Assembly: GCF_021295315.1 (NCBI RefSeq)
Contig: NZ_JAIMJA010000019.1
Span: 1-64,000 of the forward strand
Reading direction: 5' to 3'
Source: Motilimonas cestriensis
GTDB lineage: Bacteria > Pseudomonadota > Gammaproteobacteria > Enterobacterales > CBDFNC01
DNA length: 64,000 bases
This document shows positions 31,910 through 41,887 of this stretch, piece after piece; position 1 is the first letter of the stretch, and every line of letters begins with the position of its first letter. The notes below the pieces were generated by a model that had not been told where the DNA came from, did not search any database, and saw nothing but the letters and a program-made list of their open reading frames with translations. The position numbers and the translations under genes are program-made.

Positions 31910-34900
31910 ATGTTACTTTCTGATGTTGCGATCAAGCGCCCTGTTTTCGGTATTGTATTAAGCTTACTGTTGGTGATTTTTGGCTTAGTGTCGTTTAGCA
32001 AAATGTCAGTGCGGGAAATGCCAGAGGTGGAAAACCCCGTTGTCACCATTAACACTTCCTACACCGGTGCATCAGCTTCAATCATGGAAAGCCAAGTCAC
32101 CAAAACCCTAGAAGATCAGCTCAGTGGTATTAGCGGGATCGACAATATTACCTCCGTCAGTCGCAATGGCATGTCGCGCATTACCATCAATTTTTTGCTG
32201 GACTGGAATATTACCGAAGGTGTCAGCGACATCCGCGATGCAGTGGCCAGAGCGCAAGGGCGTTTGCCAGATGAAGCCGATGATCCAGTGGTATCGAAAG
32301 ATAATGGCTCTGGTGAGCCCTCGATTTACATTAATTTAGAATCGTCAGAAATGGATCGCACCCAGCTGACTGACTATGCCGAACGCGTGCTGGCGGACCG
32401 TTTTAGTTTTATTTCTGGAGTGAGTGACATTGGTATCAGCGGCGCCTTGTATAAGGTGATGTATGTGCAGTTAGATCCTGTGTTGATGGCGGGTCGTGGC
32501 GTTACCTCTAGTGATGTGCTGAATGCATTAAAAAAAGAGAACATGGAAACACCGGGTGGTGAAGTGCGCAATGACGTAACCACCATGCCCGTGCGTACCA
32601 GTCGCCTTTATTTAGGGCCAGAAGATTTTGAGTACCTCGCGGTAAAACAAAACCCCAATGCCCCGCCAACCTATTTAAAAGACATCGCCAAGGTGTGGGT
32701 TGGTGCGCAAAATGAAAGCTCAACCTTTAAAAGTAACGGGGTGCAAAATTTAAGTTTAGGCATTATTCCCCAGTCTGACGCTAACCCTCTGACGGTAGCG
32801 AAGAAAGTGCGCGCTGAGGTGGATAAGCTACAAAGTGTCTTACCCGCGGGCACTCAGTTGTATGTGGATTACGATGCCACCCTCTTTATTGAGCGTTCTA
32901 TTCAGGAAGTCTATAACACATTAATGATTACCGGTGGCTTAGTGATTTTGGTGTTGTATTTGTTTATTGGCCAAGTTCGCGCCACGTTAATCCCTGCTAT
33001 TACTGTTCCGGTGTCGCTGATTTCGGCGTTTATCGTGGCGTATTTCTTTGGTTTTTCAATCAATTTACTGACGTTGATGGCGTTAATTCTGGCCATTGGT
33101 TTAGTGGTGGATGACACCATAGTGGTGGTTGAAAATATTCTGCATCATTTAGAGCAAGGTGAGTCCCCTTTGGTGGCCGCATTTAAAGGCTGTCGTGAGG
33201 TGGGGTTTGCAGTGGTTGCCACCACGTTAGTGTTAGTGATGGTGTTTATTCCCATCGCCTTCATGGAGGGCATGATTGGCCGCTTGTTTACCGAGTTTGC
33301 GGTGCTGCTTGCGATCGCAGTGAGCTTTTCTTCTTTTGTCGCACTGACCTTATCGCCAGTGCTGGCGAGTAAGTTGTTTAAAGGTGAATTAAAAAAAGGA
33401 CCGATCGCACTAAAAATGGATGCAGGCTTTAGCCGCATAGAGCAAGGCTATCGTCGCTTATTAAGTAAAGTCGTGATTTATCCTTGGTTATCACCTGCTG
33501 TGATCTTGGCTTGTTTATTGGGCTGTTATTATTTAGTGCAAGAGGTGCCCAATCAGTTGGCGCCGCAGGAAGATCGCGGGGTGATTTTTGCTTTTGTGAA
33601 AGGCGCAGAGGGCACCAGTTATAACCGCATGATCAAAAATGTGGAACAAGTTGAGCGACAACTATTACCTCTGATTGGTCAGGGAACCATTCGCTCAATG
33701 AGTGTGCAAGCACCTGCTTTTGGTGGTCGTGCTGGTGATAACACCGCCTTTGTGATCATGCAGTTAGAAGATTGGGAACAACGTGATGTTAGCGCGTCTG
33801 ACTCTTTGAAGTTGGTTAAAGATGCCTTAGTGGGAATACCGGATGTGCGTGTTTGGCCAATGCTGCCGGGCTTTCGTGGCGGCTCAAGTGATCCGGTGCA
33901 GTTTGTATTGCGTGGCAGTGATTATAAAGAGCTGTTTGAATATGCCAGCCAATTAAAGGAAAGGGTGCAACAGAGTGGTTTGTTTACTGGGCCAGATTTA
34001 GATTATGCCGAAACCACGCCTGAGCTGGTGGTACATATTGATCGCGCTCGCGCCGCACAACTTGGTGTGAGTGTGCAAGAAATTGCTGACACGCTAGAAG
34101 TGATGTTGGGTGGGCAGAGTGAAACCACCTTTATCGAACGCGGTGAAGAATACGATGTGTATTTGCGCGGCGATGAAAACAGGTTTAATAACGCCAGTGA
34201 TTTAAGCCAAATATACCTGCGCACGCAAACCGGTGAGTTAATCACCCTCGACACCGTCACCGATATTGAAGAAGTGGCGTCGGCGCGGCGCCTGAGTCAT
34301 TTGCAAAAGCAAAAGTCGATAACCTTAAGTGCCAACTTAGCCGATGGCGTGACTTTAGGCGAGGGACTTGCCTACTTAGAGCAACAAGCTCAGACCATAT
34401 TACCTCCAGATATCAGTATGGATTACAGCGGTGAATCGAAAGACTTTAAAGATAACCAAAGTGATATCTTAATTGTGTTTGCACTGGCTTTGCTGGTGGC
34501 TTATTTAGTGTTAGCGGCGCAATTTGAAAGCTTTATTAACCCACTGGTGGTGATGTTTACGGTGCCCATGGGCATTGTTGGTGGCTTGCTTGGCTTGTGG
34601 TTAACGCAGGGCAGCTTAAACATTTACAGCCAAATTGGCATGATCATGCTAATTGGCATGGTAACCAAAAATGGTATTTTGATTGTTGAGTTTGCCAACC
34701 AATTACGCGACAAAGGCATTGCTTTTGAAGAGGCTGTGTTAGCGGCGGCATCAAGACGCTTACGCCCGATTTTAATGACCGCATTTACCACCTTAATAGG
34801 TGCTATTCCTTTGATTATGTCAACGGGAGCGGGCGCGGAAAGTCGCATCGCGGTGGGCACAGTGATCTTCTCAGGGATGGCACTGGCGACCTTAGTCACC

Positions 34901-34999
34901 TTATTCGTGATCCCGTCTATGTACCAGCTGATGGCGCGTCATACTCACTCGCCAGAGCATGTAAGTCGGTTATTAGCACAACAGCTTGCGGAGAAATAG
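31910..34999 (+). CDS. RND multidrug efflux permease (AcrB/HAE1 family)
   Basis: 1029 residues, full length. Twelve membrane helices with two large periplasmic loops; the proton-relay region GLVVDDTIVVVENI lies near residue 400, and the N-terminal domain starts IKRPVFGIVLSLLLVIFGLV SF as in the HAE1 group. It would export drugs, detergents or other amphiphiles in exchange for protons, using the adaptor next to it. No outer-membrane channel gene follows. Confidence 0.95.
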   Translation: MLLSDVAIKRPVFGIVLSLLLVIFGLVSFSKMSVREMPEVENPVVTINTSYTGASASIMESQVTKTLEDQLSGISGIDNITSVSRNGMSRITINFLLDWNITEGVSDIRDAVARAQGRLPDEADDPVVSKDNGSGEPSIYINLESSEMDRTQLTDYAERVLADRFSFISGVSDIGISGALYKVMYVQLDPVLMAGRGVTSSDVLNALKKENMETPGGEVRNDVTTMPVRTSRLYLGPEDFEYLAVKQNPNAPPTYLKDIAKVWVGAQNESSTFKSNGVQNLSLGIIPQSDANPLTVAKKVRAEVDKLQSVLPAGTQLYVDYDATLFIERSIQEVYNTLMITGGLVILVLYLFIGQVRATLIPAITVPVSLISAFIVAYFFGFSINLLTLMALILAIGLVVDDTIVVVENILHHLEQGESPLVAAFKGCREVGFAVVATTLVLVMVFIPIAFMEGMIGRLFTEFAVLLAIAVSFSSFVALTLSPVLASKLFKGELKKGPIALKMDAGFSRIEQGYRRLLSKVVIYPWLSPAVILACLLGCYYLVQEVPNQLAPQEDRGVIFAFVKGAEGTSYNRMIKNVEQVERQLLPLIGQGTIRSMSVQAPAFGGRAGDNTAFVIMQLEDWEQRDVSASDSLKLVKDALVGIPDVRVWPMLPGFRGGSSDPVQFVLRGSDYKELFEYASQLKERVQQSGLFTGPDLDYAETTPELVVHIDRARAAQLGVSVQEIADTLEVMLGGQSETTFIERGEEYDVYLRGDENRFNNASDLSQIYLRTQTGELITLDTVTDIEEVASARRLSHLQKQKSITLSANLADGVTLGEGLAYLEQQAQTILPPDISMDYSGESKDFKDNQSDILIVFALALLVAYLVLAAQFESFINPLVVMFTVPMGIVGGLLGLWLTQGSLNIYSQIGMIMLIGMVTKNGILIVEFANQLRDKGIAFEEAVLAAASRRLRPILMTAFTTLIGAIPLIMSTGAGAESRIAVGTVIFSGMALATLVTLFVIPSMYQLMARHTHSPEHVSRLLAQQLAEK

Positions 35000-35071
35000 C
35001 AGGGGAAGCATACCATTTCGCTTATTGAGAATCAGGCAAGGTAAGGTTCATCACAGGTTGTATTAGTGGTG

Positions 35072-36892
35072 TTAGCCTACCTTTTGATTCATCTCCCAAG
35101 CTGTGACTTGGTTTCTGCCGTTCATTTTTGATTGATACAACGCGGCATCGGCTTTGCGTAAAATAGTGGCTACTTTTTCTGGTTGATTAATGGTGTAAAG
35201 GCCAATACTGATGGTGGTTTTTAGTGGAGTGGCTTGGTCAATATCAATATTCAGCTGTTCTATCGCTAATCGAATACGTTCACCAAGGTCAACCGCACCG
35301 TATTGATCATTGGTAGTTGCTAATACAATAAACTCTTCGCCACCAATACGCGCGAGAATGTCATTGTCTCTAGTCATATTGCTTAATGCATTGGCGACTT
35401 CTATCAGTACTTTGTCACCAATATCATGGCCATGAGTGTCGTTTACTTTTTTAAAGTGGTCGATATCAATAGCAATAGCACACAAGGTTGCCTTGTTGCG
35501 CAGAGTGGATTTGATTAACTTGGGCGCTTGTTCATTAAATGCGCGGCGATTACTGAGTTTAGTCAGCGGGTCGGTTCTTGCTTCGTACTCAGCTTGTTCC
35601 TTGGCCTGTTCTAGCTCTTTAGTTTTTTTAATAACCTGATTTTCCAGTTCGGCTGAAAATTGCTCTAACTGATGAACATGAGATTTAAGAGCATGGTCGC
35701 GCTCGCGTTTTAAATCCAGTACTCGATAACCCATGGATGCCGTTAACAGGCACATTTCAATCATTGCACCAATCGCACCACTATAAATCGTAATGGGAAG
35801 ATGAGGCACTAACCCCACCTGGCGCAGCGCAAACTGAATGCAAATAGCGGTGCCGTAGATAAACCAAGCTAAGGTAAATAACCGCACATGCTGTTTTTTT
35901 GCTAGCCATAAATAGAGGGCGATAAAGGGCACGAGTAAGATTACGCCCATGCTCGACATCATCAGCATGCCTGCGATTTCTGTATGCCCAAGCAACCCTA
36001 AGACGATGATGATAGGACCAATCCACATCGCGGTTAATGTTAGCTTGGATGCCCAAGGTAACAAGGTGTTGAGTTTGAGGTATTCACGGGCGAAAGCGAG
36101 GGCCATAAACAGATAAGCGCCACTCCAAATTACCGCATTGTTGATTGACACGCCGCCGGGCTGAAAAAACAAGCCCCAGTGGTTATCAAGATTCATTAGG
36201 CTAATGGCAGAGGTAAAAGTGAGCCCTGAATATAATAAAAAAACGCGGTCTCGAGTGGCGAAAAATATCACCAAGGCAATAAACGAAAAAATAAAAAAGG
36301 AGGTGTAAACGCCACCATAAAGCGCGGTTTCTATGGTTTCATGCTTGATAAAGTGATGGGGTCGCCAAATTGAAAATTGTGAAAACAATCCGCCCATTTT
36401 ATGTTCAATGCGAGCATAAACAGTCAGCTCCTCACCTGGATGCAAGGTGATAGGAAATACTGCGCCGGGATTGGGGTAAGGCTTTTCTGCAATGGGTTTT
36501 TCGCGATGGTAGTGATATTGGCCTTCTATCTCGTCACGATGGGTGACCACATACATATCAATTCTATATGGCCCTGGGTCGGTATATTCTAATAGGTATT
36601 GTTGTTGCCTGGTATCGCTATTGGTGATCTGAAAGCGCATCCAGACCGGGTGCGTTAGTACGCCTCGTGTTACATCGCCGCTGTGTTGTTGCCAGTCAAA
36701 GGTCGAGCCAGTATGGTAAAGAAATTGGTCAATACTGAAACTATCATTTACATCATTAAGGGTGTAATAGTTGCGATCGGTTGAAGTCTCTGTTGATAAA
36801 TCAATAGGGGGTTGAACACTGGCAATAGCAAGCGAACTCAGCAAGTATAGAGTCAAATAAAAAAGTTTTTGTAACAAACGTTTAGGTTTCAT
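35072..36892 (-). CDS. 7TMR-DISM diguanylate cyclase
   Basis: 606 residues. Signal peptide, periplasmic 7TMR-DISM extracellular domain (about 35-185), seven membrane helices (about 190-400), a short coiled coil, then a GGDEF domain with the active GGEEF signature and an intact inhibitory RxxD site (RDND) five residues before it. Makes cyclic di-GMP in response to a periplasmic ligand and is probably product-inhibited. Divergent from the flavoenzyme gene at 37049. Confidence 0.93.
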   Translation of the reverse strand: MKPKRLLQKLFYLTLYLLSSLAIASVQPPIDLSTETSTDRNYYTLNDVNDSFSIDQFLYHTGSTFDWQQHSGDVTRGVLTHPVWMRFQITNSDTRQQQYLLEYTDPGPYRIDMYVVTHRDEIEGQYHYHREKPIAEKPYPNPGAVFPITLHPGEELTVYARIEHKMGGLFSQFSIWRPHHFIKHETIETALYGGVYTSFFIFSFIALVIFFATRDRVFLLYSGLTFTSAISLMNLDNHWGLFFQPGGVSINNAVIWSGAYLFMALAFAREYLKLNTLLPWASKLTLTAMWIGPIIIVLGLLGHTEIAGMLMMSSMGVILLVPFIALYLWLAKKQHVRLFTLAWFIYGTAICIQFALRQVGLVPHLPITIYSGAIGAMIEMCLLTASMGYRVLDLKRERDHALKSHVHQLEQFSAELENQVIKKTKELEQAKEQAEYEARTDPLTKLSNRRAFNEQAPKLIKSTLRNKATLCAIAIDIDHFKKVNDTHGHDIGDKVLIEVANALSNMTRDNDILARIGGEEFIVLATTNDQYGAVDLGERIRLAIEQLNIDIDQATPLKTTISIGLYTINQPEKVATILRKADAALYQSKMNGRNQVTAWEMNQKVG

Positions 36893-37048
36893 TTGGCTTC
36901 AATTTTGCTGAAATGAGAAAGATATAAATGTTGTATTTTTGTTAATGTTTTTATTTGTGTTTTACTTTGTGATAACAACGTTAGAATTATATATTGATAA
37001 TGGCAATATATCCTGTTTATAACAATAGCAAATATAAAAAGGATCTCT

Positions 37049-38797
37049 ATGCCACTCAAGCCAGACCAATTTGGTCTTTATCACCCAGCCAGTAATGATG
37101 ACGTTATCGCATTAGTTAATTTTGCCCGTGAGCACAAAAAAAGCGTGCGCACTTGCGGCGCAGCCCATAGTCAAAGTTGGGCGATATATACTGATGCTGC
37201 GATGTTACAGCCAAATGTAACCAATCAGTCGCCACCTGAAGTAGATAGTAATGAAATAAATATTATTTTAGATCAGATGATGAAGGTTGAAGTAGTCGAC
37301 TGCCCACTTAATATAGTACGGGCGCAGGCTGGTGTGCACTTAGGTTATGATCCTAGCGACATTACAGGTCAATCGAGTGAGCAAAATAGCCTGCTATATC
37401 AATTGTGGCATAACTATAAGTTAACGGTTTCAGAGCTAGGTGGCATTACCCATCAAACCGTCGGTGGGTTTATTTCTACGGGCTCGGCTGGCGGCTCGTT
37501 AAAATATTCTTTTCAAGACAACATCGTTGGCATTCACTTTGTCGATGGTCATGGCCGCTTACAGTATGCAAGTCGTTATAAGAATATTGATTTGTTTTAT
37601 GCTGCAATGGTGTCGATGGGGTTATTGGGCGTGATAGTGGCGGTTGATTTACAGTGCGAGCCAGCCTTTAACATATGCGGCCAAGAAGCCACCGTGTCTT
37701 ATGATGAGTGTAAGTTTGATATGTTTGGTGAGTCAAAGGATAAGCCTTCATTATTAGATTTTTTTAATAGCGTGGATTACGGGCGGGTTAATTGGTGGCC
37801 GCAACCTGGGGTAAACCGTTTATTGCCATGGCAAGCTCAAAGGCAGCAGCAAGTGGTTGGATTTAGTCCGCGTCCTTATGAGGAATTCACCAGTTATCCT
37901 GAAGCGGCAGAGCCAGTTATTAGTATTATTTATGCCATTTTGGGCAACTTAGACTCGCCAATACGCCTTTACGAAAAGGTGCAGACGGGTATCATCGCGC
38001 TAGAGAAAGTGATTAATAGTATTACTGATTACAGCCAATTTGGCATATTTGCGCCGCTGTTTGAAAAAATTATCGAAGCACTTAAGGACGTTTCGCCGTT
38101 AGCATTTGTGGCCTTAATTGAAAAGGAAAGAGGCTGGATTAAGCAGAATCTGCCGGTTATTTTGCAGCAAATTATCAATGTTTTTCAGTCGTTAGACAGC
38201 AATAAATTGGGTAAGCTCAAAGGTACGCCGCAGGTATTTCAAGATCATGCTCCTTTGGGGCTACCTATGGATAATGAAGCGTCAGACGAATTACTTGATA
38301 TTGAGTTTTCTGAACTGTGGTTCCCAGTGGGCCGCACCAATGAGGTGATGCAAGTACTGCGCGATTACTTTGATAGTGCCGAAAATGATCAAGAGAAGTT
38401 AACCCGCACCGGTTTATTTACCATCGAGGTGTACATGGCTAAGGCTTGTCAGGCTTGGATGGGCATGGGTTATTCTGATCAAATGGATGAATGGAAAGAG
38501 GGTGCCGTTCGATTTGAACCACTGTGGTTTGTTGATTTTGATGAAGATCCAGCCTTAGCTTTCTATCCTCAGTTTTGGCAATTGTTTAAAGATAAAGGCA
38601 TCCCGTATCGTTTACATTGGGGCAAAATGTTACCCAACCTTGGTCAGCCGGGTAGCCATGAATGGATGGATTATGTGCGCCAGCAATATCCAAAATTAGC
38701 CGATTTTCTTGCCTTACGCGCCGAGCTGGATCCGGAGCAAATCTTTGTCAGTGATTATTGGCGCGGACATTTAAAAATTGAGAGAAACGGCCACTAA
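37049..38797 (+). CDS. FAD-linked oxidase of the VAO family, aldonolactone-oxidase-like
   Basis: 582 residues. The N-terminal FAD-binding domain includes GAAHSQSW (histidine in the position that covalently binds FAD in many relatives) and the GGFISTGSAGGS pyrophosphate loop. The C-terminal part (about 430-575) resembles the ALO domain of D-arabinono-1,4-lactone oxidase, ending in LHWGKMLP and a PEQIFVSDYW segment. It may oxidise a sugar lactone or cyclic polyol; unlike classic enzymes it carries a large helical insertion (about 230-370). The start has AAGGA upstream. Confidence 0.8.
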   Translation: MPLKPDQFGLYHPASNDDVIALVNFAREHKKSVRTCGAAHSQSWAIYTDAAMLQPNVTNQSPPEVDSNEINIILDQMMKVEVVDCPLNIVRAQAGVHLGYDPSDITGQSSEQNSLLYQLWHNYKLTVSELGGITHQTVGGFISTGSAGGSLKYSFQDNIVGIHFVDGHGRLQYASRYKNIDLFYAAMVSMGLLGVIVAVDLQCEPAFNICGQEATVSYDECKFDMFGESKDKPSLLDFFNSVDYGRVNWWPQPGVNRLLPWQAQRQQQVVGFSPRPYEEFTSYPEAAEPVISIIYAILGNLDSPIRLYEKVQTGIIALEKVINSITDYSQFGIFAPLFEKIIEALKDVSPLAFVALIEKERGWIKQNLPVILQQIINVFQSLDSNKLGKLKGTPQVFQDHAPLGLPMDNEASDELLDIEFSELWFPVGRTNEVMQVLRDYFDSAENDQEKLTRTGLFTIEVYMAKACQAWMGMGYSDQMDEWKEGAVRFEPLWFVDFDEDPALAFYPQFWQLFKDKGIPYRLHWGKMLPNLGQPGSHEWMDYVRQQYPKLADFLALRAELDPEQIFVSDYWRGHLKIERNGH

Positions 38798-38820
38798 AAG
38801 AGGCTAGCCGACTCATCATC

Positions 38821-39786
38821 TCAATTATCTGTTTCAATTTTCGAGTTGGCTAACTCACGTTGCAAGGGCGGGCATAGATTGCCGTCCTTTACTATTTGCT
38901 GTTGTAACCAACGGCGAAAAATTTGTGCTTTTTCACTGACCGGGCGGTTTTTCGCGGTAACCAAAAAATAGCCGTAGTCAGAGGCGATACTGGTCTCAAA
39001 TAACCTGACCAGTTGGCCATTGGCCAGCTCTTCTCCCACTAAGCTTTGGCGTGCTAATGTTACCCCTTGTCCTGATACTGCTGCTGTGATTGCGAGGCTA
39101 GCATCACTAATGCTTAAGTTGTCTTTTAACTTCAAGGCCGGATAACCTGCGGCGCGAAGCCAAGTATTCCAGCTGGTATTGGTGGTCAGAAAATCATTAA
39201 TAATAGTGACTTGAGTAAGATCAGGTGCGCTCGCTAATGACTTGTTAGCAAGCTTCATGCTCTCCAATAATTTAGGCGAACAGACCGGAAATAAGTTGTC
39301 ACTCATCAAGGCTTCACTGTCGCAGTTCGGGTATTCACCTAAGCCAAAACGAATCGCTAAATCAAAATCCGATTGTGCTAAATCGACTACTTGTAAGCTT
39401 GGCGTTAAACGCACTTCAATCTCGGGATATTGCTCCAGAAAATGCCATAACCTTGGCACCAACCAACGGGAACAAAATGACGGTAACGCCGAGATATTTA
39501 ATGCTCCAGTGGTGCTAGAAAGGGATACTTTTTGCATGCCGTCGGCGAGTAAAGTTAGGGATTGGCTGACATAAGGCAAAAACGCAAGGCCTTGTTCGGT
39601 CAAGCTTAAACGACGGCTGTGACGTACAAATAAGGGGGCACCCACTTGTTGTTCAAGGTTGCGAATGTGCTGACTAACGGCGGCTTGGGTAATAAATAAA
39701 TCTTGTGCCGCTAAGGTAAAACTTAAATGTTTGGCCGCACTTTCAAAGCAGCGCAGCGACATGATGGGTGGCAGGTGAGTATTCAT
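38821..39786 (-). CDS. LysR-family regulator (GcvA-like)
   Basis: 321 residues. N-terminal helix-turn-helix (LSFTLAAQDLFITQAAVSQH) followed by a periplasmic-binding-like effector domain (SALPSFCSRWLVPRL), typical of the GcvA/AmpR group. Divergent from the DUF1127/GFA genes; a palindrome lies in the gap (39791-39805). Confidence 0.93.
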   Translation of the reverse strand: MNTHLPPIMSLRCFESAAKHLSFTLAAQDLFITQAAVSQHIRNLEQQVGAPLFVRHSRRLSLTEQGLAFLPYVSQSLTLLADGMQKVSLSSTTGALNISALPSFCSRWLVPRLWHFLEQYPEIEVRLTPSLQVVDLAQSDFDLAIRFGLGEYPNCDSEALMSDNLFPVCSPKLLESMKLANKSLASAPDLTQVTIINDFLTTNTSWNTWLRAAGYPALKLKDNLSISDASLAITAAVSGQGVTLARQSLVGEELANGQLVRLFETSIASDYGYFLVTAKNRPVSEKAQIFRRWLQQQIVKDGNLCPPLQRELANSKIETDN

Positions 39787-39790
39787 ATAG

Positions 39791-39805
39791 ATAAGTTTTA
39801 CTTAT
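39791..39805. promoter_or_regulatory. Putative LysR operator (39.8 kb)
   Basis: ATAAGT-TTT-ACTTAT, a perfect 15-bp palindrome just upstream of the LysR start. A further GATAAGAATCTATC nearby partly repeats the half-site. Confidence 0.6.
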
Positions 39806-39887
39806 GTAAAGATAAGAATCTATCGTTTGTTTATTAGTCAGGTCAAGCCTAAATTATTTATCAAACCTAGATGGATAGTGAGGCTTT

Positions 39888-40100
39888 ATGCAATTAGTGA
39901 CTAGATTGGTGAGTGTTGATAAAGGGTGGGCGAAACTTAAAAATATTTGCCTTGTAATAAGCTGTACTTACAATGAAATGCAGCGGCGCCGACGCACTCG
40001 TCAACAATTAGCACAGTTGTCGGCTCATCAGCTGAAAGACATTGGTATTGATCCTGCTCAGCAGCAAGAAGAAATTCGTAAATATTTTTGGCAACGATAG
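39888..40100 (+). CDS. DUF1127 small protein
   Basis: 70 residues. The C-terminal RRTRQQLAQLSAHQLKDIGI is the Arg-rich helix of DUF1127. Proteins of this family bind small RNAs or metabolites in some alphaproteobacteria; the role here is unknown. It is the first gene after the divergent LysR gap and may be co-transcribed with the GFA gene. Confidence 0.75.
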   Translation: MQLVTRLVSVDKGWAKLKNICLVISCTYNEMQRRRRTRQQLAQLSAHQLKDIGIDPAQQQEEIRKYFWQR

Positions 40101-40167
40101 TGTGTGAGTGAGGTGTTATTGCTATTTTGGCTGACAGTCTCATTTGGAATTAACAAAGGCGTAAGTA

Positions 40168-40578
40168 ATGACTGATATTCAAGGTAGCTGTTTATGTGGA
40201 CGGGTGGTGTTTAGCTGCGACAATCGCTTTAGCCAATTTCATTTTTGTCATTGCCAGCAATGCCAAAAAACCTCGGGCTCGGCCCATGCAGCCAATTTGT
40301 TTACAGAGCCGAGTAATATTAACTGGCTCAAGGGGCAAGATCAGATCAAGCGCTTCGATGTGCCCGGTCGTGCTATTTCAAGCGCCTTTTGCCAACACTG
40401 TGGCTGTGCCATGCCGTACCTGTCTGGCACGGGTAAGGCTTTGGTGGTACCGGCGGGTTGTTTAGATGGTGAGCCGAATATCGCCGTGGATGATCAGATT
40501 TTTTGGGCAGAGCGTGCATCTTGGTATGATGCAGCCTTGGCTAGTCAGTGTTTTTTGGGGTTTCCTAGGGTCTGTTGA
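40168..40578 (+). CDS. GFA/CENP-V-family zinc protein, C-terminus altered by MITE
   Basis: 136 residues. Zinc-binding cysteines are in GSCLCG, HCQQCQKTSGS and FCQHCGCAMP, as in the glutathione-dependent formaldehyde-activating family, whose members are mostly S-hydroxymethylglutathione-linked or of unknown activity. The last codons and the TGA at 40576-40578 are provided by the inverted repeat of the MITE inserted at 40568, so the original C-terminus is lost or altered. Confidence 0.85.
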   Translation: MTDIQGSCLCGRVVFSCDNRFSQFHFCHCQQCQKTSGSAHAANLFTEPSNINWLKGQDQIKRFDVPGRAISSAFCQHCGCAMPYLSGTGKALVVPAGCLDGEPNIAVDDQIFWAERASWYDAALASQCFLGFPRVC

Positions 40579-40829
40579 TCTTTGCTGGTTAATTTTTGTT
40601 CGAGATAAAAGCGTTTTGAGCAAGGCGAGCAGTGTGTTGCTTAGCATTCTAAGTAAATACTGCTCAACGATGGGCAAAACGTTTTTAGCCGAATCCGTAG
40701 GACAGCGTTTGTTGGGTATTTCTACTGCGTTATCGCCTTTTCGTGTAGCTAGCTACACCACAAAAGCGCTGCCTTGTATAAATACCCAACAATTCGCTGC
40801 AAAAACAATCACGAAAGATCAACAGACCC
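40568..40829. mobile_element. Hairpin MITE with TA target duplication
   Basis: 262 bp with 16-bp terminal inverted repeats starting GGGTCTGTTGATCTTT and ending AAAGATCAACAGACCC, each bordered by TA (40566-40567 and 40830-40831). Internal dyads (TTGGGTATTT/AAATACCCAA and the palindrome GTGTAGCTAGCTACAC) make the whole element a long hairpin. The TA duplication and the ends point to an IS630/Tc1-mariner-type enzyme elsewhere. It lies between two convergent genes. Confidence 0.85.
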
Positions 40830-40836
40830 TAAGTAA

Positions 40837-41781
40837 TCAGCAAGGTTTACTCGCCTCTTTTAATGCTTCAGCTAGATGCTCGCTGAGGTAGTGCCAAACT
40901 TCGTTGACTGCCCGGCTGCGCGCATTTTTTTCTAAACAAACCAAATGAATAGGAGCCGCATCAGGGTGATGCCATTGGCTTAGTACAGGAACCAGCTGGC
41001 CTTTTTTTAGCTCGGGCTGAATTAATATGGGATCAACTCGAATAATCCCCATGTCCATACAAGCGAGTTCTACTAAGGTGCGGCCATCGTCAGATGCGGT
41101 GGATGGAGTAATACGTAAGGTTTGTATTTCGCCACTTGGGCTGCAAAAGTGCCAGTGATCCATTGTCAGCTTTTGATGACGGAAGATTAAGCACTGGTGA
41201 GCAGTCAGATCGTCAGGCTTATCAAGCTTAGGCGCGTGTTTAAGGTAGTTAGGACTAGCAAAGCAAGCCCATGATTTAGTGCCAATATGACGAGCAACTA
41301 ATGACGAATCAGGTAATTGACCCACCCTTAGTGCGATGTCTATGCCTAGTTCAATCAGGTCAACGACGCGATCATCAAGGTTAATTTCTACCACTATGTC
41401 GGGAAATAGGTGCTTTAAATGTGGCAACAAAGGCAATAGGTAACGTTGGCCGATAATAGTGGAACTGCTGATTTTCACCCGCCCGCTGGGTTTGGCTTGG
41501 GCTTGTTCGGTTAGCTTGGCGGTATTGTTAAGTAGGTCGGTTAGTGAATCAGTGATGACGAGTAATTCTTTGCCGGCATCAGTGAGGTTTAACTGCCGAG
41601 TGCTGCGTTGCAATAACCTCAAACCCAATTGCTTTTCAAGCTGGGCAATTTTTTTACTGACTGAGGAGCGCGGCAATTGCAGCGCGTCAGCTGTGGCTTG
41701 AAAACTGCCTAATTGAGTAACACGACGAAATAGGTACAGATTAGGCAGTTGCAAGTGCAAAGTCGTGGTATCAATATTCAT
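40837..41781 (-). CDS. LysR-family transcriptional regulator
   Basis: About 314 residues from the ATG at 41781; an upstream ATG at 41793 would overlap the putative operator at 41792-41817, which makes the inner start more likely. Helix-turn-helix SFQATADALQLPRSSVSKKI AQLEKQLG, then the effector domain. Divergent from an SDR gene. The stop lies six bases from the MITE's TA. Confidence 0.93.
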   Translation of the reverse strand: MNIDTTTLHLQLPNLYLFRRVTQLGSFQATADALQLPRSSVSKKIAQLEKQLGLRLLQRSTRQLNLTDAGKELLVITDSLTDLLNNTAKLTEQAQAKPSGRVKISSSTIIGQRYLLPLLPHLKHLFPDIVVEINLDDRVVDLIELGIDIALRVGQLPDSSLVARHIGTKSWACFASPNYLKHAPKLDKPDDLTAHQCLIFRHQKLTMDHWHFCSPSGEIQTLRITPSTASDDGRTLVELACMDMGIIRVDPILIQPELKKGQLVPVLSQWHHPDAAPIHLVCLEKNARSRAVNEVWHYLSEHLAEALKEASKPC

Positions 41782-41791
41782 TTTGGTTCCC

Positions 41792-41817
41792 ATATAGAAA
41801 CAATATGTTTCTTATAT
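41792..41817. promoter_or_regulatory. Putative LysR operator (41.8 kb)
   Basis: ATAT-AGAAAC-AATAT-GTTTCT-TATAT, with perfect AGAAAC/GTTTCT arms and AT-rich flanks that continue the symmetry. It lies in the short gap between the LysR and SDR starts. Confidence 0.55.
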
Positions 41818-41887
41818 CGTGTCTTATTGGAAATAATTCTCCAAGGTATGCTGTTCTTCGTCAACTCATATATTCAGGAGATCAGTT

